64,000 nt of DNA, from assembly GCA_016098155.1 (NCBI GenBank), contig JAAAJB010000011.1, forward strand, positions 1-64,000. The letters are read 5' to 3'. Below are positions 1 to 10,227 of this stretch, piece after piece. Within the stretch, counting starts at the first letter, position 1, and the number at the start of each line of letters is the position of its first letter. This DNA is from Actinomortierella ambigua (Eukaryota; Mortierellomycota; Mortierellomycetes; Mortierellales; Mortierellaceae). Both the position numbers and the translations under genes were made by a program. The notes beneath the pieces were generated by a model, which searched no databases, was not told the origin of the DNA, and was given only the letters and a program-made list of their open reading frames with translations.

Positions 1-205
1 TGTGCACAGCGGTGTAGGTGCGCCATATGCTGTAGAGCACCTCCGCGCGGATGTGGGTAGCGATCGCTGGGAGCTTGTCCGTCTGTGGCCAGCAGAAGAT
101 GTCCTCGTCCACCTTCACACTGAGCTCAGTGTTCGGGCAGATTGTTTTTTCACGGGCCTCAAAGGTGCCAGGTCCTGCGCAGCCGCTGGTATGTGGACCA
201 CGAGG
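1..205 (-). CDS. Partial open frame, possible retroelement remnant
   Basis: On the minus strand a frame stays open from about 205 down to position 1 and continues off the left edge. It has a protein-like composition, with spaced Cys residues (SGCAGPGTFEAREKTICP) followed by a Trp/Tyr-rich helix-like end (EVLYSIWRTYTAVH). The arrangement recalls the C-terminal zinc-binding and helical region of LINE-type reverse transcriptase ORFs. Its upstream end passes into a run of nine G on this strand, which suggests decay. No catalytic motif lies inside the window, so the assignment is only a resemblance; chance openness over about 68 codons is possible. Confidence 0.25.
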
Positions 206-2247
206 CGATGAATAGTTACTTGCTGACCCCCCCCCTGATACTCTTTTGTTTAGCGCCTACTTGTCGACTCACTTTTGTGCCACCTTACTTGACGCGACGT
301 TGAGAAACGCAACAGGCCTCCCCTGAAGAGGACGCCGAGATCGCCTCTAAAAAGGCTGCAAAGACGCATGTGAATGCTGTGAGAGAAAGCTCATACAGAT
401 AATCTTGCACGGGTCGACAAGTAGACGACAAGTGGGTCGACAAATAGGCACCAAAAAGGAATATCGGTGTTGACAAGTAGATTTTTAGAAGCGAAACCGC
501 TCGAGTGAATATTCAGCAACCCGGTTGCCACGCAAACCTTGGCAACCACCCCACCCCCTATATGGCATTTTTGCCACTATTACGGATAGGTTACCTCTCA
601 ATTGTAATCGTGTTGAATTCTTATTTTTTTTTCACGGGCCTCCAGAGAGGATTGTATTCGCCAGCATGCATCTAATTACACTAGTGAGGAACAAAATCTT
701 TCTAACTAGCAATGTTGTGAAGAAGGCCAAAGAAACGATATACGAGGGTGGGCACTGTTTTTCACAGTGGAGAGGTCGAGGGATTACACCAATTACTGGC
801 ATGGGCCGGGGGTATTTGACCTTTGGTATTGAGTCTGAATCTGATTTTGAGTGCGGTCGGGAGCAAAGGGAAAAGAGACTGGAGACACCGGGAGTCGACT
901 CCCGACTCGGCCGTTGGTAGGCATAGTACCAGCCGATTACGCCAGGTTGCCAGCGGAACAGTTTAATATCTCAACTAGGACCTTTGTGGGTTTTTGGGGC
1001 GTTTTTAGGAAGAGGGCTGTCACTCAATGCATGTCAACGGAGCTGTCATACGAATTGTAGTTCACGCGAGCGCGTTCGGGCAACACGAACTTTAGCCTAT
1101 ATTTCGGGGCCCCAGGAGCCTCTTGCGCTCATTCATTCGCTCATTTTTTTTCTTACTCACAGTCATTTTCTTCTTCCTCTTCTTACGAAGAATTATTCTA
1201 ACCACCGAGAGCTGCCTATTCGTCGAGTGTGCCATTGATACGTGATCTCCTCGCATCACTTACTGGAGCGCAACTGCTAGCTCGTTTTCCCACAGGTGGC
1301 CCAGTGCTCGCTGTATCAAACACAACAAGTTTCGACCTTAAATACCGCAATTTACGAATTGCATGTTGGCCACTCGATCCAGTGATTCGGTATGATCAAC
1401 CAACTTCATTCAGCTACACAATACAGGGGATATGGCGGACCAAGAGTATGATAGAGATGGTTGATACGGTTTTTGGTCAGATTTAGGACTACCGTATCCT
1501 CTTTGAATGTCGCCACCACTTCTCTTCCTTTTCCTATCCTACGTGCATGCTTCCTACGATGTGGGACGTGCTCATCCCGTTCTCACTTTCTTTCCCAAAC
1601 CACATTTGCATTGTTTCACGCCACGTGGGTGTTCCTGTGTTTGTCAATGCTTTGCTTTTTCTTAGCAAGTTTTTTCTCCGTTTCTATTTCCACATTACAC
1701 TGTCTGAATATTAAGGCTACTCTAGAGTAAAGAAGCCCCTGTTGCACCGCCAATTGACATACTTGTTCAGTAAGACTAGATTCATCTGATCGCTTTTACC
1801 CGGATTAATTCAACGGGTTCATGATGTCTGGTTGGACAACAAAAGTGCTAAGGTGTATGATGGATGAGCAATTTTAGAAGTGGATTGTGACAGGAACTCA
1901 AAGAATAGGGGGAGGGAGAATGAGATATCAATGCTGGCACTTCATGCAATGGAGAGACAAAAGAAAAACCCCGCAACAGTGCAGTACGTGCGCAGGCATC
2001 ATTCGCCCCCACCCCCTCTTTTTTTTTGCGAGGTCTCACTACTTGCAGGTCAACCACAACTGCTCGGCGTAACATCCAACAGCCATACCAAGAGTCGAGA
2101 ACGTCATGGTCAAAGCACAGAGGAGAGTAAAACTCGGACTTGCTCTCTTCCTAAAAGACAAAAAGGCAACCGATGCACTTCTCCTCTTTTATCTCCTTTC
2201 TCCACCTTTTCCCCATCTCGCTCGTAAAAAAAACCAACTTCGTAAAT
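206..2247. other. Gene-poor stretch, no supported gene
   Basis: No frame here shows a family motif or a convincing exon chain. It contains a perfect 14-bp palindrome at 890-903, several short repeats of a TCGACAAGTAG-type string between about 240 and 480, and pyrimidine-rich DNA at about 2160-2220 that probably belongs to the promoter of the gene starting at 2248. A 16-base string (TTTTTTCACGGGCCTC) near 147 recurs near 627. Confidence 0.5.
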
Positions 2248-2695
2248 ATGCTGATCACCAAGATCCCCATTGTAGCCCTCGCTGCTGGTAACACACAATC
2301 GATTGAAGATACAAAGCAGAGAGCAGGAGAAAGCCCAGTTAGCTCACCTTATTTTTTTCAACGGGGGTGGGGGTGGATTTTTATTCTTCTTCTTGGCAAC
2401 AACAAAAAAACATTGTATTCGGATTCTATATTGATTTGCAGCTCTTGTATCAGCCGCACCATATCGCCTGAACCCGTTCGATACAGAGTTGTGCGGCCGA
2501 ACGGGAGACTCTTGCTATCATCCTCAGGATAAGTGCTGCTCAGGATTTGTGTGCAGTCATCAGCAATTCGCTTGTGTGTCAGACGATTTCATGAAGTGGC
2601 CCTCCAAGCTCAACCTGTGCTTTGAAGCGGGCTTTGGTTGCTCTAAAAACGCAGATTGTTGCATCCAGTATTGCGACCGTGGAGTATGTTTGTAA
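2248..2695 (+). CDS. Small secreted protein with two tandem knottin-type cysteine motifs
   Basis: Two exons are predicted: 2248-2287 and 2442-2695, with a 154-bp GT-AG intron in phase 1, giving 97 residues. Residues 1-19 form a hydrophobic signal peptide. It appears only after splicing, because the intron splits the Ala-rich segment. The mature part has twelve cysteines in two sets of six: C31, C38, C45-C46, C51, C58 and C73, C80, C86-C87, C91, C96. Each set has the C...C...CC...C...C order typical of inhibitor-cystine-knot (knottin) folds, with spacings 6-6-0-4-6 and 6-5-0-3-4. An extracellular disulfide-rich role (effector, inhibitor or antimicrobial-like) is inference; no target can be read from sequence. 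The start is the only Met giving a signal peptide in phase with the Cys-rich exon. A pyrimidine-rich tract precedes it. Confidence 0.78.
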
Positions 2696-3692
2696 TTGAG
2701 CCATTGTCTCCTCCATCCTTCCTCGATTTTTTTGGTCCTGCCCAAGTATCGATTTGCACTTGACAACTCATTCCTGGACAGTATGTAGGTTGGAGGCTGC
2801 AAAGGTTGAATATTACGCCCATTCAATAATAGTAAAAATAATAAAAAGATGTCTCCTGCTCTATCCGTGGTGCTTGTCCGTTGTCTTCACCGCTTCACAT
2901 CGCCTGTAATCATGTGGCCATAGTCTGTAACACACTTCAACAAGGAGCTCAATGCACACAATGTTGCTGGAAAAGCTGGGCAAGCGGACGTCTAACTTGA
3001 ACATTACGCCTTCATGTCTACAGCTACGCAATGAGGTGTGTATCTCAGACTCAACAACAGGGGTGGCGTGGCTATGGAGTGACCGCAACCAAGGTCTGAC
3101 TTTTTTACTTAAAGCCGACTGTCACAGAGTGTGAGTGTTGGTATCTTGGTAGACTTGAACATCATCCTCAATGCTGACTTCCTCCTGAATAGTCATCATT
3201 TTCTATCGTCTTCCCTCTTCACCCCATGGAAAAGATCGTGATGACACGAGCGGACATTGGGGGTCTCGGCCTGCTTCTTTGACAGTTGGTGTAGAATGTG
3301 ATCGTCAGCAATCGATGGAAGGACGGACAGTGAGCAGGCAAGATAGGCGAAAAGGTAGTGCTACTATGCAGAGGAGCTGATCCAGCCTCTCACATCGCTT
3401 TTCCTGTCCCTCTTAGTCGATAAATTTCATTCGGCGTGGGTAGACTTTCCCTCGTCCCCCTTCCCAGCTCGACAAAAAAGGTCGCCTCCACTTTTGCCAA
3501 CTGTGACTTCGGTCTTCCATACTGCCCATTGCTCCCCCCCCCCTCATTCAAACATGTTGAATACATCTAGGACCCAGCAGAAAATACATGGTTGAAGCTC
3601 ACAGTTCTTCATCACGATCCTAAAAAGTATACTGAGCGAACGAACGCAAACTTTGTTGACTTTAGAATAAAGGCTCTTAACGAAGTCTCGAG
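2696..3692. other. Intergenic region, no supported gene
   Basis: It holds the 3' flank of the knottin-like gene, with an A/T-rich possible polyadenylation area near 2830-2850, and the 3' flank of the minus-strand gene ending at 3693. I see no conserved protein, RNA gene or strong repeat. Confidence 0.5.
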
Positions 3693-3926
3693 CTAATTCC
3701 ACCAGCTCCTGGCGATCTCCCTGAAGAATGGACCGTGGTGAACCTTAAGATAGCATTTACACTCGATGTCCTTGTCGGCGTTGATATTGCAGTCGCTGTA
3801 AGCATTCACGCAGATATATTTTCCATTGCAGTCGTCTTCGGCACTGAATGAGCGGCATACGTAGTTGCCTTTGGCGTAGACGACCGAGGCAAGTACAGCG
3901 GCGATAGCGAGAGCTTTGATCTGCAT
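3693..3926 (-). CDS. Small secreted six-cysteine protein
   Basis: This is a single-exon frame of 77 residues. Residues 1-18 form a clear signal peptide (MQIKALAIAAVLASVVYA), with cleavage predicted after VYA. The remaining 59 residues contain six cysteines (24, 33, 39, 46, 56, 58), enough for three disulfides, and a basic, Trp-containing C-terminus (REIARSWWN). The family is not recognised. A degenerate paralogue lies 2.2 kb away on the same strand (6108-6333). Conservation of its cysteine positions and signal peptide supports this frame being a real gene. Secretion is well supported; an effector or antimicrobial role is only a guess from size and composition. Confidence 0.75.
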   Translation of the reverse strand: MQIKALAIAAVLASVVYAKGNYVCRSFSAEDDCNGKYICVNAYSDCNINADKDIECKCYLKVHHGPFFREIARSWWN

Positions 3927-6107
3927 GATAAATCTGTAGAGTATAAACAGATGAGGAGGAGGGGGGAAGAGTCAGTTCTGGACGATTGTCGCGACGCCCA
4001 ACCTGTGTTTGAGAATATTGGGCAGCGTGGGACCTACAAAAAAAAATCGGGTGGTCTTGTGGAAGTTCTGGGAGTTCGTGTGTCGGCTGTTGTGGATGGA
4101 GAATTTGTAGGTGAAGACTTACAGTAAAAGGCAGCCGTTAGTATTTATAGGAATGACGAAGGTCGGATTCAAGTCAGCCCAAGGCGAGAGTGTATTAGAT
4201 GTTGGATGCTTAGGCCATGGATCGCATCGATGCTCCTGCATATTTCCTCTTGGTGCATTTCTCACACCCCTTTTTTCTTCCCGAGATGTGCACTTTCTGT
4301 AGGTCAACAGCGCACGCCATTCTCTCGTCACACGCTTCCCACCATTGGCCTCAATGCGCAACAGACCCTCTTTCCCCTGTACGATCTCATGCGCCTCCCT
4401 GCCTAGGGCCCCGAGACATCTCTGGGTTCGCGTTCGACCTGGTACCCGCTTTACGTTGTTCAGCGCCTCGCTGCCTATCATATTCGTTTGACTACGTTTA
4501 CTTCTGCTCAAATACCTCAATGTGCCCATAACCATTTCCATACACTATATCATGCTATTCTTAGCTGGTCTACTCGTGGGCTTGCAGACTTTTCATTCAA
4601 CGCTGTCATGCTCCTATACCCCTGAATTTTCTCACAAAGCGCACATACCCTATTTACGTATGCGTTTAGGATAGTATACGGCACTACACTATTAAAATGA
4701 TTGGTTATTCCATGGTTCGCTCTCACCCCTGTTACACCCCTATTTCACCGCGAGCATGATGTGGTTGAATCAACATCAACCACGGATGGCTTTGGAGGTA
4801 ACAGAGGTTGCTAGGGTGTTATGCGAGGCGAAGCCCACTTGATATTTTTAGGCATGCCGGAATGGTAGCGTGTTGTCATCATATTCATGACCCATAACGG
4901 TGTCTCGTTGAGAATTGAGAGTGGTTCGTAGTAGCGCCGCATCATTATCGCACGTACCATTGTTTCCGGGTTCAGATGCTTCCTCAGCGCATGAATGCGC
5001 TTGAAATGTCAATAGAAGACATATTCCTTTGCCATGCAACCGCTTTGATGCGTCGACTGTCGTCATTCTCACGACTAACTTTCTGCCTGTACTCGAGCCA
5101 TAAATGTAACCATGCCAAAGGGGCGAGAACACATGATTTACTACATTCTCGAACTCAATAGTAATACTAGACCAGTACGTACGTACAGTACTTTCAAGAT
5201 GTGACTGATTTCCTTGTCAAGGCCCCCTTCGCAGCCCTTTGCTCTCGGTAGTACAAGATAGCATGGAATCCTCAACTGCTGATATTCGAAAACAAACAGC
5301 ATGATCAGCAGGAAAAGAGGGAAATGCTCCCGTGTTTCTTTTGTTGTCCCAGTTCATCTGCCACTCGGGCTAGCGGCTCAAGTCTTCGCTGCGCGTCCTG
5401 TCCACTGAATCCGTTCGATCGAAACGTGTGCCATATCGAGTGACAATGAAGACTTGCGTCCTAAGGCTAAAAGTATGGCCTACACTATGAATTGTACTGT
5501 CAATTTGCTCGTGGTTGTGTCGCCAAAGGCAAGGTATCCAAACACCCAGCTCTTATTTTTTTTTTTTTTTTTTTTTTGGAAAGTATGGTAAAGATATTCT
5601 CACAATCGTTCAAGTCATCGCGTGCCTCAACCGAGAATGTTCGTCTGTCGCCTTCAATGGTTACTACCACCTGCATAGTCTTCATTAATCACATAAATAA
5701 AAGGATGTGTTACGTGAGTCGATCGCGTAAAGTGTGGGTAAGCGAGACCAGTTCTGCTGTCATTTTTCGTACGTTGAGTGAAGGGGTTCGTTGATAAAGA
5801 TTTAAAATCGAGGATGGGGAGGCTGACTGGTGAGTGCAGAGGACTTGAGATAGGTTCTATTGTGGCATTGAGCAGAGATATTCAATATGATAATCGATGG
5901 TCTTTCTTCTGCTACTCTCCATGCAATTAAACTCTACAGACTGAACACATCATATCCAGTGTTTGGACGGAGCTCGTTTTGACCTGTCTTCCTTCACATT
6001 TTATTTCTTACTGAGCCGTATGACGATGTAGTGGTTGCCAGAGTTCTTAAACGACGACTAAACCGTGTGCTGTAATTCCAAGACAGAACAGTACAGCATC
6101 CAGGCTT
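3927..6107. other. Intergenic region including duplicated flank and poly-T tract
   Basis: The left part is the upstream flank of the six-cysteine gene and shares short strings with the flank of the broken copy (see the repeat at 4311-4358). A poly-T run lies at about 5556-5578. Open frames here are short and lack motifs. No tRNA-like or rRNA-like sequence was seen. Confidence 0.5.
4311..4358. repeat. Duplicated upstream segment, copy A
   Basis: The strings GCACGCCATTCTC (4312-4324) and ATTGGCCTCAATG (4344-4356) recur in the same order and orientation at 6583-6595 and 6611-6623, upstream of the broken six-cysteine copy. Copy A lies about 385 bp and copy B about 250 bp upstream of the respective start codons, so the duplication included at least the promoter side of the gene. 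Confidence 0.7.
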
Positions 6108-6333
6108 CTACCACGAGGCCTTGGAGGCCACCCTGAGGAAAGGACCGTTGTGGACTCTCACACAACAGTCGCAATCGACATCATTGCTCAACCTTGCAGT
6201 TGCCTTGGGCGTTCACGCAGATGTATTTTCCGTAGCATTCATCTGCGATATTGAAAGAGCGACAGACAAAGTTGCCTCTGGCATAGACAGCTGAGGCAAG
6301 AAAGGTGACGATAGCAAGGGCTTTGATCTACAT
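6108..6333 (-). pseudogene. Broken paralogue of the six-cysteine secreted protein
   Basis: Translated on the minus strand, this segment matches the gene at 3693-3926 along its length: signal peptide, the first four cysteines, and the C-terminal segment around the HHGPF/HNGPF match. Two lesions are visible. Codon 2 is TAG (6328-6330), where the intact copy has CAG. A frameshift near 6185-6195 moves the last third, including the remaining cysteines, into another frame, and reading on in the first frame meets TGA. The terminal stop of the shifted frame is at 6108-6110. With a stop directly after the initiator and a separate indel, it is very unlikely to be expressed as the same protein. Divergence outside the lesions suggests an old duplication. 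Confidence 0.82.
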
Positions 6334-8285
6334 GATGAATCTATCTATTGAGCATATCCAGGTACTTGAAGGAAGAAAGAAAAGATTCACCAAAAAGCTA
6401 TGAGACCCTTGGGGATTTGCGTGTCGGGTCTGGGAGAGAACATTGCGGGTTTTGATACGATACATCGGCTTGTTCATGATCACCTCCAAGGCCATACTCC
6501 AGATCATGTCAATTACTGGATGAGGTCCTGCATAACATGGTTCTCACGTCCTGGAGAAGAATAGTTTCTGCAAACCAACGGTGCACGCCATTCTCGCATC
6601 ACGTAATAATATTGGCCTCAATGGCATCAGCACAAACTCTCCTCTGCTCTTTCAATATGCTCCTGAAACATGAGCGACATGTCGTGGGACGATAAACGTC
6701 TTCAAAGCGAGTCAGCAAAGGACAGATGCTGATGAAACAAAAACTTCCACGCTCCCGAATACTGAAAGCCGAATAGCCCAAGACAGGACCTTTTGAATTG
6801 TCCATTGGATAGACCTTTGCTCTACAACACATAATACACTAGCATCAATCCCTCCTCTCTCTTACCATGCACCGCCTTACAGTCATCCAACAATTAGAGT
6901 TCCTTGCACCCTTCCCCGAATTCTCACGCACTCCGCGTCTGTCTTTCCTTTCCGTCACGGGATAGTCTACCACATTTTTTTCCATGCAATGGTTCTTCTC
7001 GGCCCTCTTTGCATTTCGCATACCTGAATAGGAGAGAGGGGTTGTGGGCGACTTGAAGGAGCCAGGGTTTACCCTGTGAGCTCATTGTGGCATATAAAGA
7101 GTGTCTGTTCAGAGGATTATGAACTGAAGCATCTGCCTGAGCATAGTAAAGTCGTGTTGGGTTGCAGCGTAGTAAGGGAATGATTTCTCAAGAGTATTTT
7201 TTTAGCATGGCTCTGCTCTCTCGATCAATCCCCCTTCAAGCTACGGGCCATAGTACTTTTACAAGGTGAAGCTATAGAAGACAAGACTTTTTTTTGGCGG
7301 CTTATACTTCAACACGCTTGACATCGTTTTTGTTGGACTTCAAGTTCCATCGCTTCTCGGCGATAGATGCATTGTTTTCTCTTGTTACCATAGTTTCAAG
7401 AGCTGTTGAATCGTGCTCGAACTCTCTCTTCCTCACTCACTTTTTTGGGAGGAAGGGGAGAGGGAGTGATTTTGAATATTTGTTAGCAGGTTGATTGCCG
7501 TTTATATAGTTTTTTCTTTGTAGGGCATCTTTTCATTTTCCCACTTGTCGCACCGCGTAGCGTCAATCACATAGTTCTACTAAGGGAACGCAAGAGCTAG
7601 CTAAAGAAGTAAGGGGGTTAAAAAAAGGGGGGTTTGGGCTGCATCTGTTACGAGCTCTGGCAGCAAGCGAGAGAGAGAGAGAGAGAGAGACAAAAAATTA
7701 TCTCACAGCAATGTGCCCCCTATTCCTCCAATCAATGTGTGTGGCGGGAAAGGGGAGTGGCGCAGTTGGACTACTGTGGTTGGAAAGAGTGACGCTCGGA
7801 GGGCGCGTCGAGATGGATCATCTGCGGAAGAGGTGGAAGTAGGAGCCGTGAGCTTTAACAGAGATGCCACTGTCCCCAATCTCATCTACCACTCTCCCTT
7901 TTCTCTATACTATAAAGATTTTTAATCCATGGGCCCGAGGGTACGTGGTCAGTGTATGGATCGAGCACGTCAGTCGACATGCGCGAGAGGCATGGTGTGT
8001 GCAGAGGCTGGTTAGCATAGGAAAACGTGCGAGTTCTCGGCCGAAGGGATATCAGCGGCCAAAGGCCCAACGTGTGTCTATTCAAGTTGATGGCTGGAAA
8101 CAATTCTCACTGGCCTGTTGAAAATAAGATTCATGCTTGGTGGTTTTCGTGCTCTTTAATTATTAGGCATGTCAAGGTTGGGGGTGGGAAGTGGCGATTT
8201 TTTTTTCTTTTGTTGCCGATGGGATATGGCAACATTCGTTTGTTAGATTGTGAAGACCCAGGAAAAAAACAAGAAAAAAAAAGTC
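6334..8285. other. Intergenic region, no supported gene
   Basis: It contains the flank of the broken six-cysteine copy, a (GA)n microsatellite at 7669-7690, and then the 3' side of the methyltransferase gene. Overlapping short frames at 7700-8120 show no family motifs. Confidence 0.5.
6582..6624. repeat. Duplicated upstream segment, copy B
   Basis: This is the partner of 4311-4358. It carries GCACGCCATTCTC (6583-6595) and ATTGGCCTCAATG (6611-6623), separated by a slightly shorter spacer than in copy A. Confidence 0.7.
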
Positions 8286-9425
8286 TCACGCCCCTTCTTG
8301 GAGTGGTTTGTATGCGACAACAAAGTCGCGCTGCCCCATCATACCCAAGTCTTCACCCCGCTTGCTCTCTTGGCCAGTGACCAGCTTGTCTTCTTCCAGA
8401 CTGGCCATCTTTAGCCCGGCCTCCCGCATGAGCTCGGCTAGCTCGTGGTAGTCATACAGTCGCTCCTGGTAGAACTGGTCCCGGATGACGCCCTTGTCGG
8501 CCAAAATGACCACCTCGCGGCTGATGAGGCGCTTCTTGTCCTTGCTCAGCTGGCGCTCACGGCAGGTAATCATGGTGTCATCGATCCACTCCCAGCTGCG
8601 GGCACTAAAATTCTCACGCATATATGCACCATCGGTCACATCCAAAACAACGACCCCTCCCGGCTGCAGCACCCGCTCCACCTCCCGGAGGACCATACTG
8701 TCGGCGTTATCGCTCGCAAAGTAGCCGAACGAGTTGCCCATGATAAGCACCAGTGCGAACGACTCGTCTGGGTGTGGGATCGATCGACAGTCGCCAATCG
8801 TGAATGCCATTCGATCCTTTGCCTCCTGAGGGGCCAAGGCGGCCCGTGAGCGGGCCAGTTGGATCAAATACTCGGATTGGTCATGGCCGTGCAGCTCCAA
8901 GCCCGGGTACAGCTCCACCAACTTCAAAGTATGTCGACCTTGGCCACAACAGAGGTCGAGGACTCGATTCTTATGGTTGCGCTCTTTCTCCCTCTCTTCT
9001 CCATGGTGATTGACCTGGTGCCGGCCCTTGGCCAGGACCGGCTGGATGACTGGATCGGCCTCTAGTAGGCGGATCTCGGACAGGGTGATGTCGGCATCCT
9101 CGACTACGTCGCCATCGGTCTTGAGGTACATCTCGTCAGCAAAGACAGACTTCCACCAAGCGGGTGGGACCATGGCCTCGGGGTCGGAGACTCTGCCGTG
9201 GCAGACGGAGTGTGGTGCGCCTCGCTGCGTCCCGACGCTCAATGGCTCCTTCTTGCTCTGCTGCGAGGCATCGACACTGATCTCGATTGGTTGCGGGTTA
9301 GAGGCTACTTCGCCAAGACGAGTCCCCACCAGGGCTGGGATCAGAGCGGCCTCTTTGTGGGCAAGGAAGGACAGGTCGGTGTTACTGTCGACGAGGGTTT
9401 CAGAGTGTTGGACGGGAGGTGGCAT
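8286..9425 (-). CDS. Class I SAM-dependent methyltransferase
   Basis: An intronless frame encodes 379 residues from the ATG at 9425; the frame extends 29 codons further upstream but without an ATG. The first 120 or so residues are low-complexity and probably disordered. A PPAWWKSVFADEMYL segment and a helical stretch then lead into the Rossmann-type methyltransferase domain. Motif I is VLDLCCGQGRHT, the acidic end of strand 2 is HGHDQS, motif II is FTIGDCRSI, and LVLIMGNSFGYF followed by VLQPGGVVVLDV give motifs III-IV. The C-terminal part (LYDYHELAELMREAGL) fits the cap strand and helix of this fold. The family transfers a methyl group from S-adenosylmethionine; the substrate cannot be read. 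The lack of introns and the NSFGYF motif resemble bacterial-type enzymes, but no transfer claim is made. Confidence 0.85.
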   Translation of the reverse strand: MPPPVQHSETLVDSNTDLSFLAHKEAALIPALVGTRLGEVASNPQPIEISVDASQQSKKEPLSVGTQRGAPHSVCHGRVSDPEAMVPPAWWKSVFADEMYLKTDGDVVEDADITLSEIRLLEADPVIQPVLAKGRHQVNHHGEEREKERNHKNRVLDLCCGQGRHTLKLVELYPGLELHGHDQSEYLIQLARSRAALAPQEAKDRMAFTIGDCRSIPHPDESFALVLIMGNSFGYFASDNADSMVLREVERVLQPGGVVVLDVTDGAYMRENFSARSWEWIDDTMITCRERQLSKDKKRLISREVVILADKGVIRDQFYQERLYDYHELAELMREAGLKMASLEEDKLVTGQESKRGEDLGMMGQRDFVVAYKPLQEGA

Positions 9426-10227
9426 TGTTTTTTTTGCGCTATGTTGTGCTGGAGGTGTGTTGTCAAAGGTAAAGGTCAAGTGGGGTGACTGGAGACGAGA
9501 GTGAAGATTCAAAGAGGAGGAATTGGGTAAAATAGGGGAGGGAAAAACGATGTTACACTTGCGGGCATGGACCTCCTATCTTTGAGCGAATGCATGCTCC
9601 CTTGAGACCTTTTTGTACGAGGAAGGGAGAGAGAGAGAGAGAGAGAGAGAGATAACAGCAGGGTGGATAAATGTACATCACCTATCGGCACAGGCAAGAG
9701 TGAATCCCAATCTCGACTGCAGTCAGTTGGCAGCAAAACAGCATGGAAATTCTCACACCCTTTTTTTTTGTGTGTCTATGTTTTTTTTTTTTTGGCTCTC
9801 TGTCTTTGCAGCGTGCTACAGACTGTACCAGTGTGAACACACACCTTGAACACATGCACCATGAATTCAAGAGAGACTTGGCAAAGGGTGAAGGTGAGGG
9901 AGAGGGTTTGTCGTCTTTATTCCAATAATGTCGCGACTCGCGCTGGCTGTGGTTTACCCACCCCTATATCTTCACCGATTTGGCAATGGTGCTTGACATG
10001 GGGTAGATATTCAGGGTGGCTACGATGTTCTTGCCTGACAGTCTGTCAGCCTGAGTTGTTAGTCGGTTAGATCGGATGGGCAAGGCAAGCATATCACATG
10101 CACGTGACATGCGCTTCCTTCCGTCTGACACGTACCTTAATGCAATAAACATCTATTTTCCAGGGACCAATTGACTTGTTCATCATCACCATCACCATCA
10201 ACTCCATCATTCGCCATCATCATCATC
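9426..10227. other. Divergent intergenic region between methyltransferase and ARL5
   Basis: It contains a (GA)n microsatellite (9627-9652), T-rich runs at about 9760-9793, and CAT/CAC trinucleotide repeats (about 10180-10227) that run directly into the ARL5 start codon. No gene was seen. Confidence 0.55.

Noticed and set aside
525..920. 131-residue open frame
   Set aside because: No signal peptide, domain or exon partners; the composition looks random, and it overlaps repeats shared with nearby DNA.
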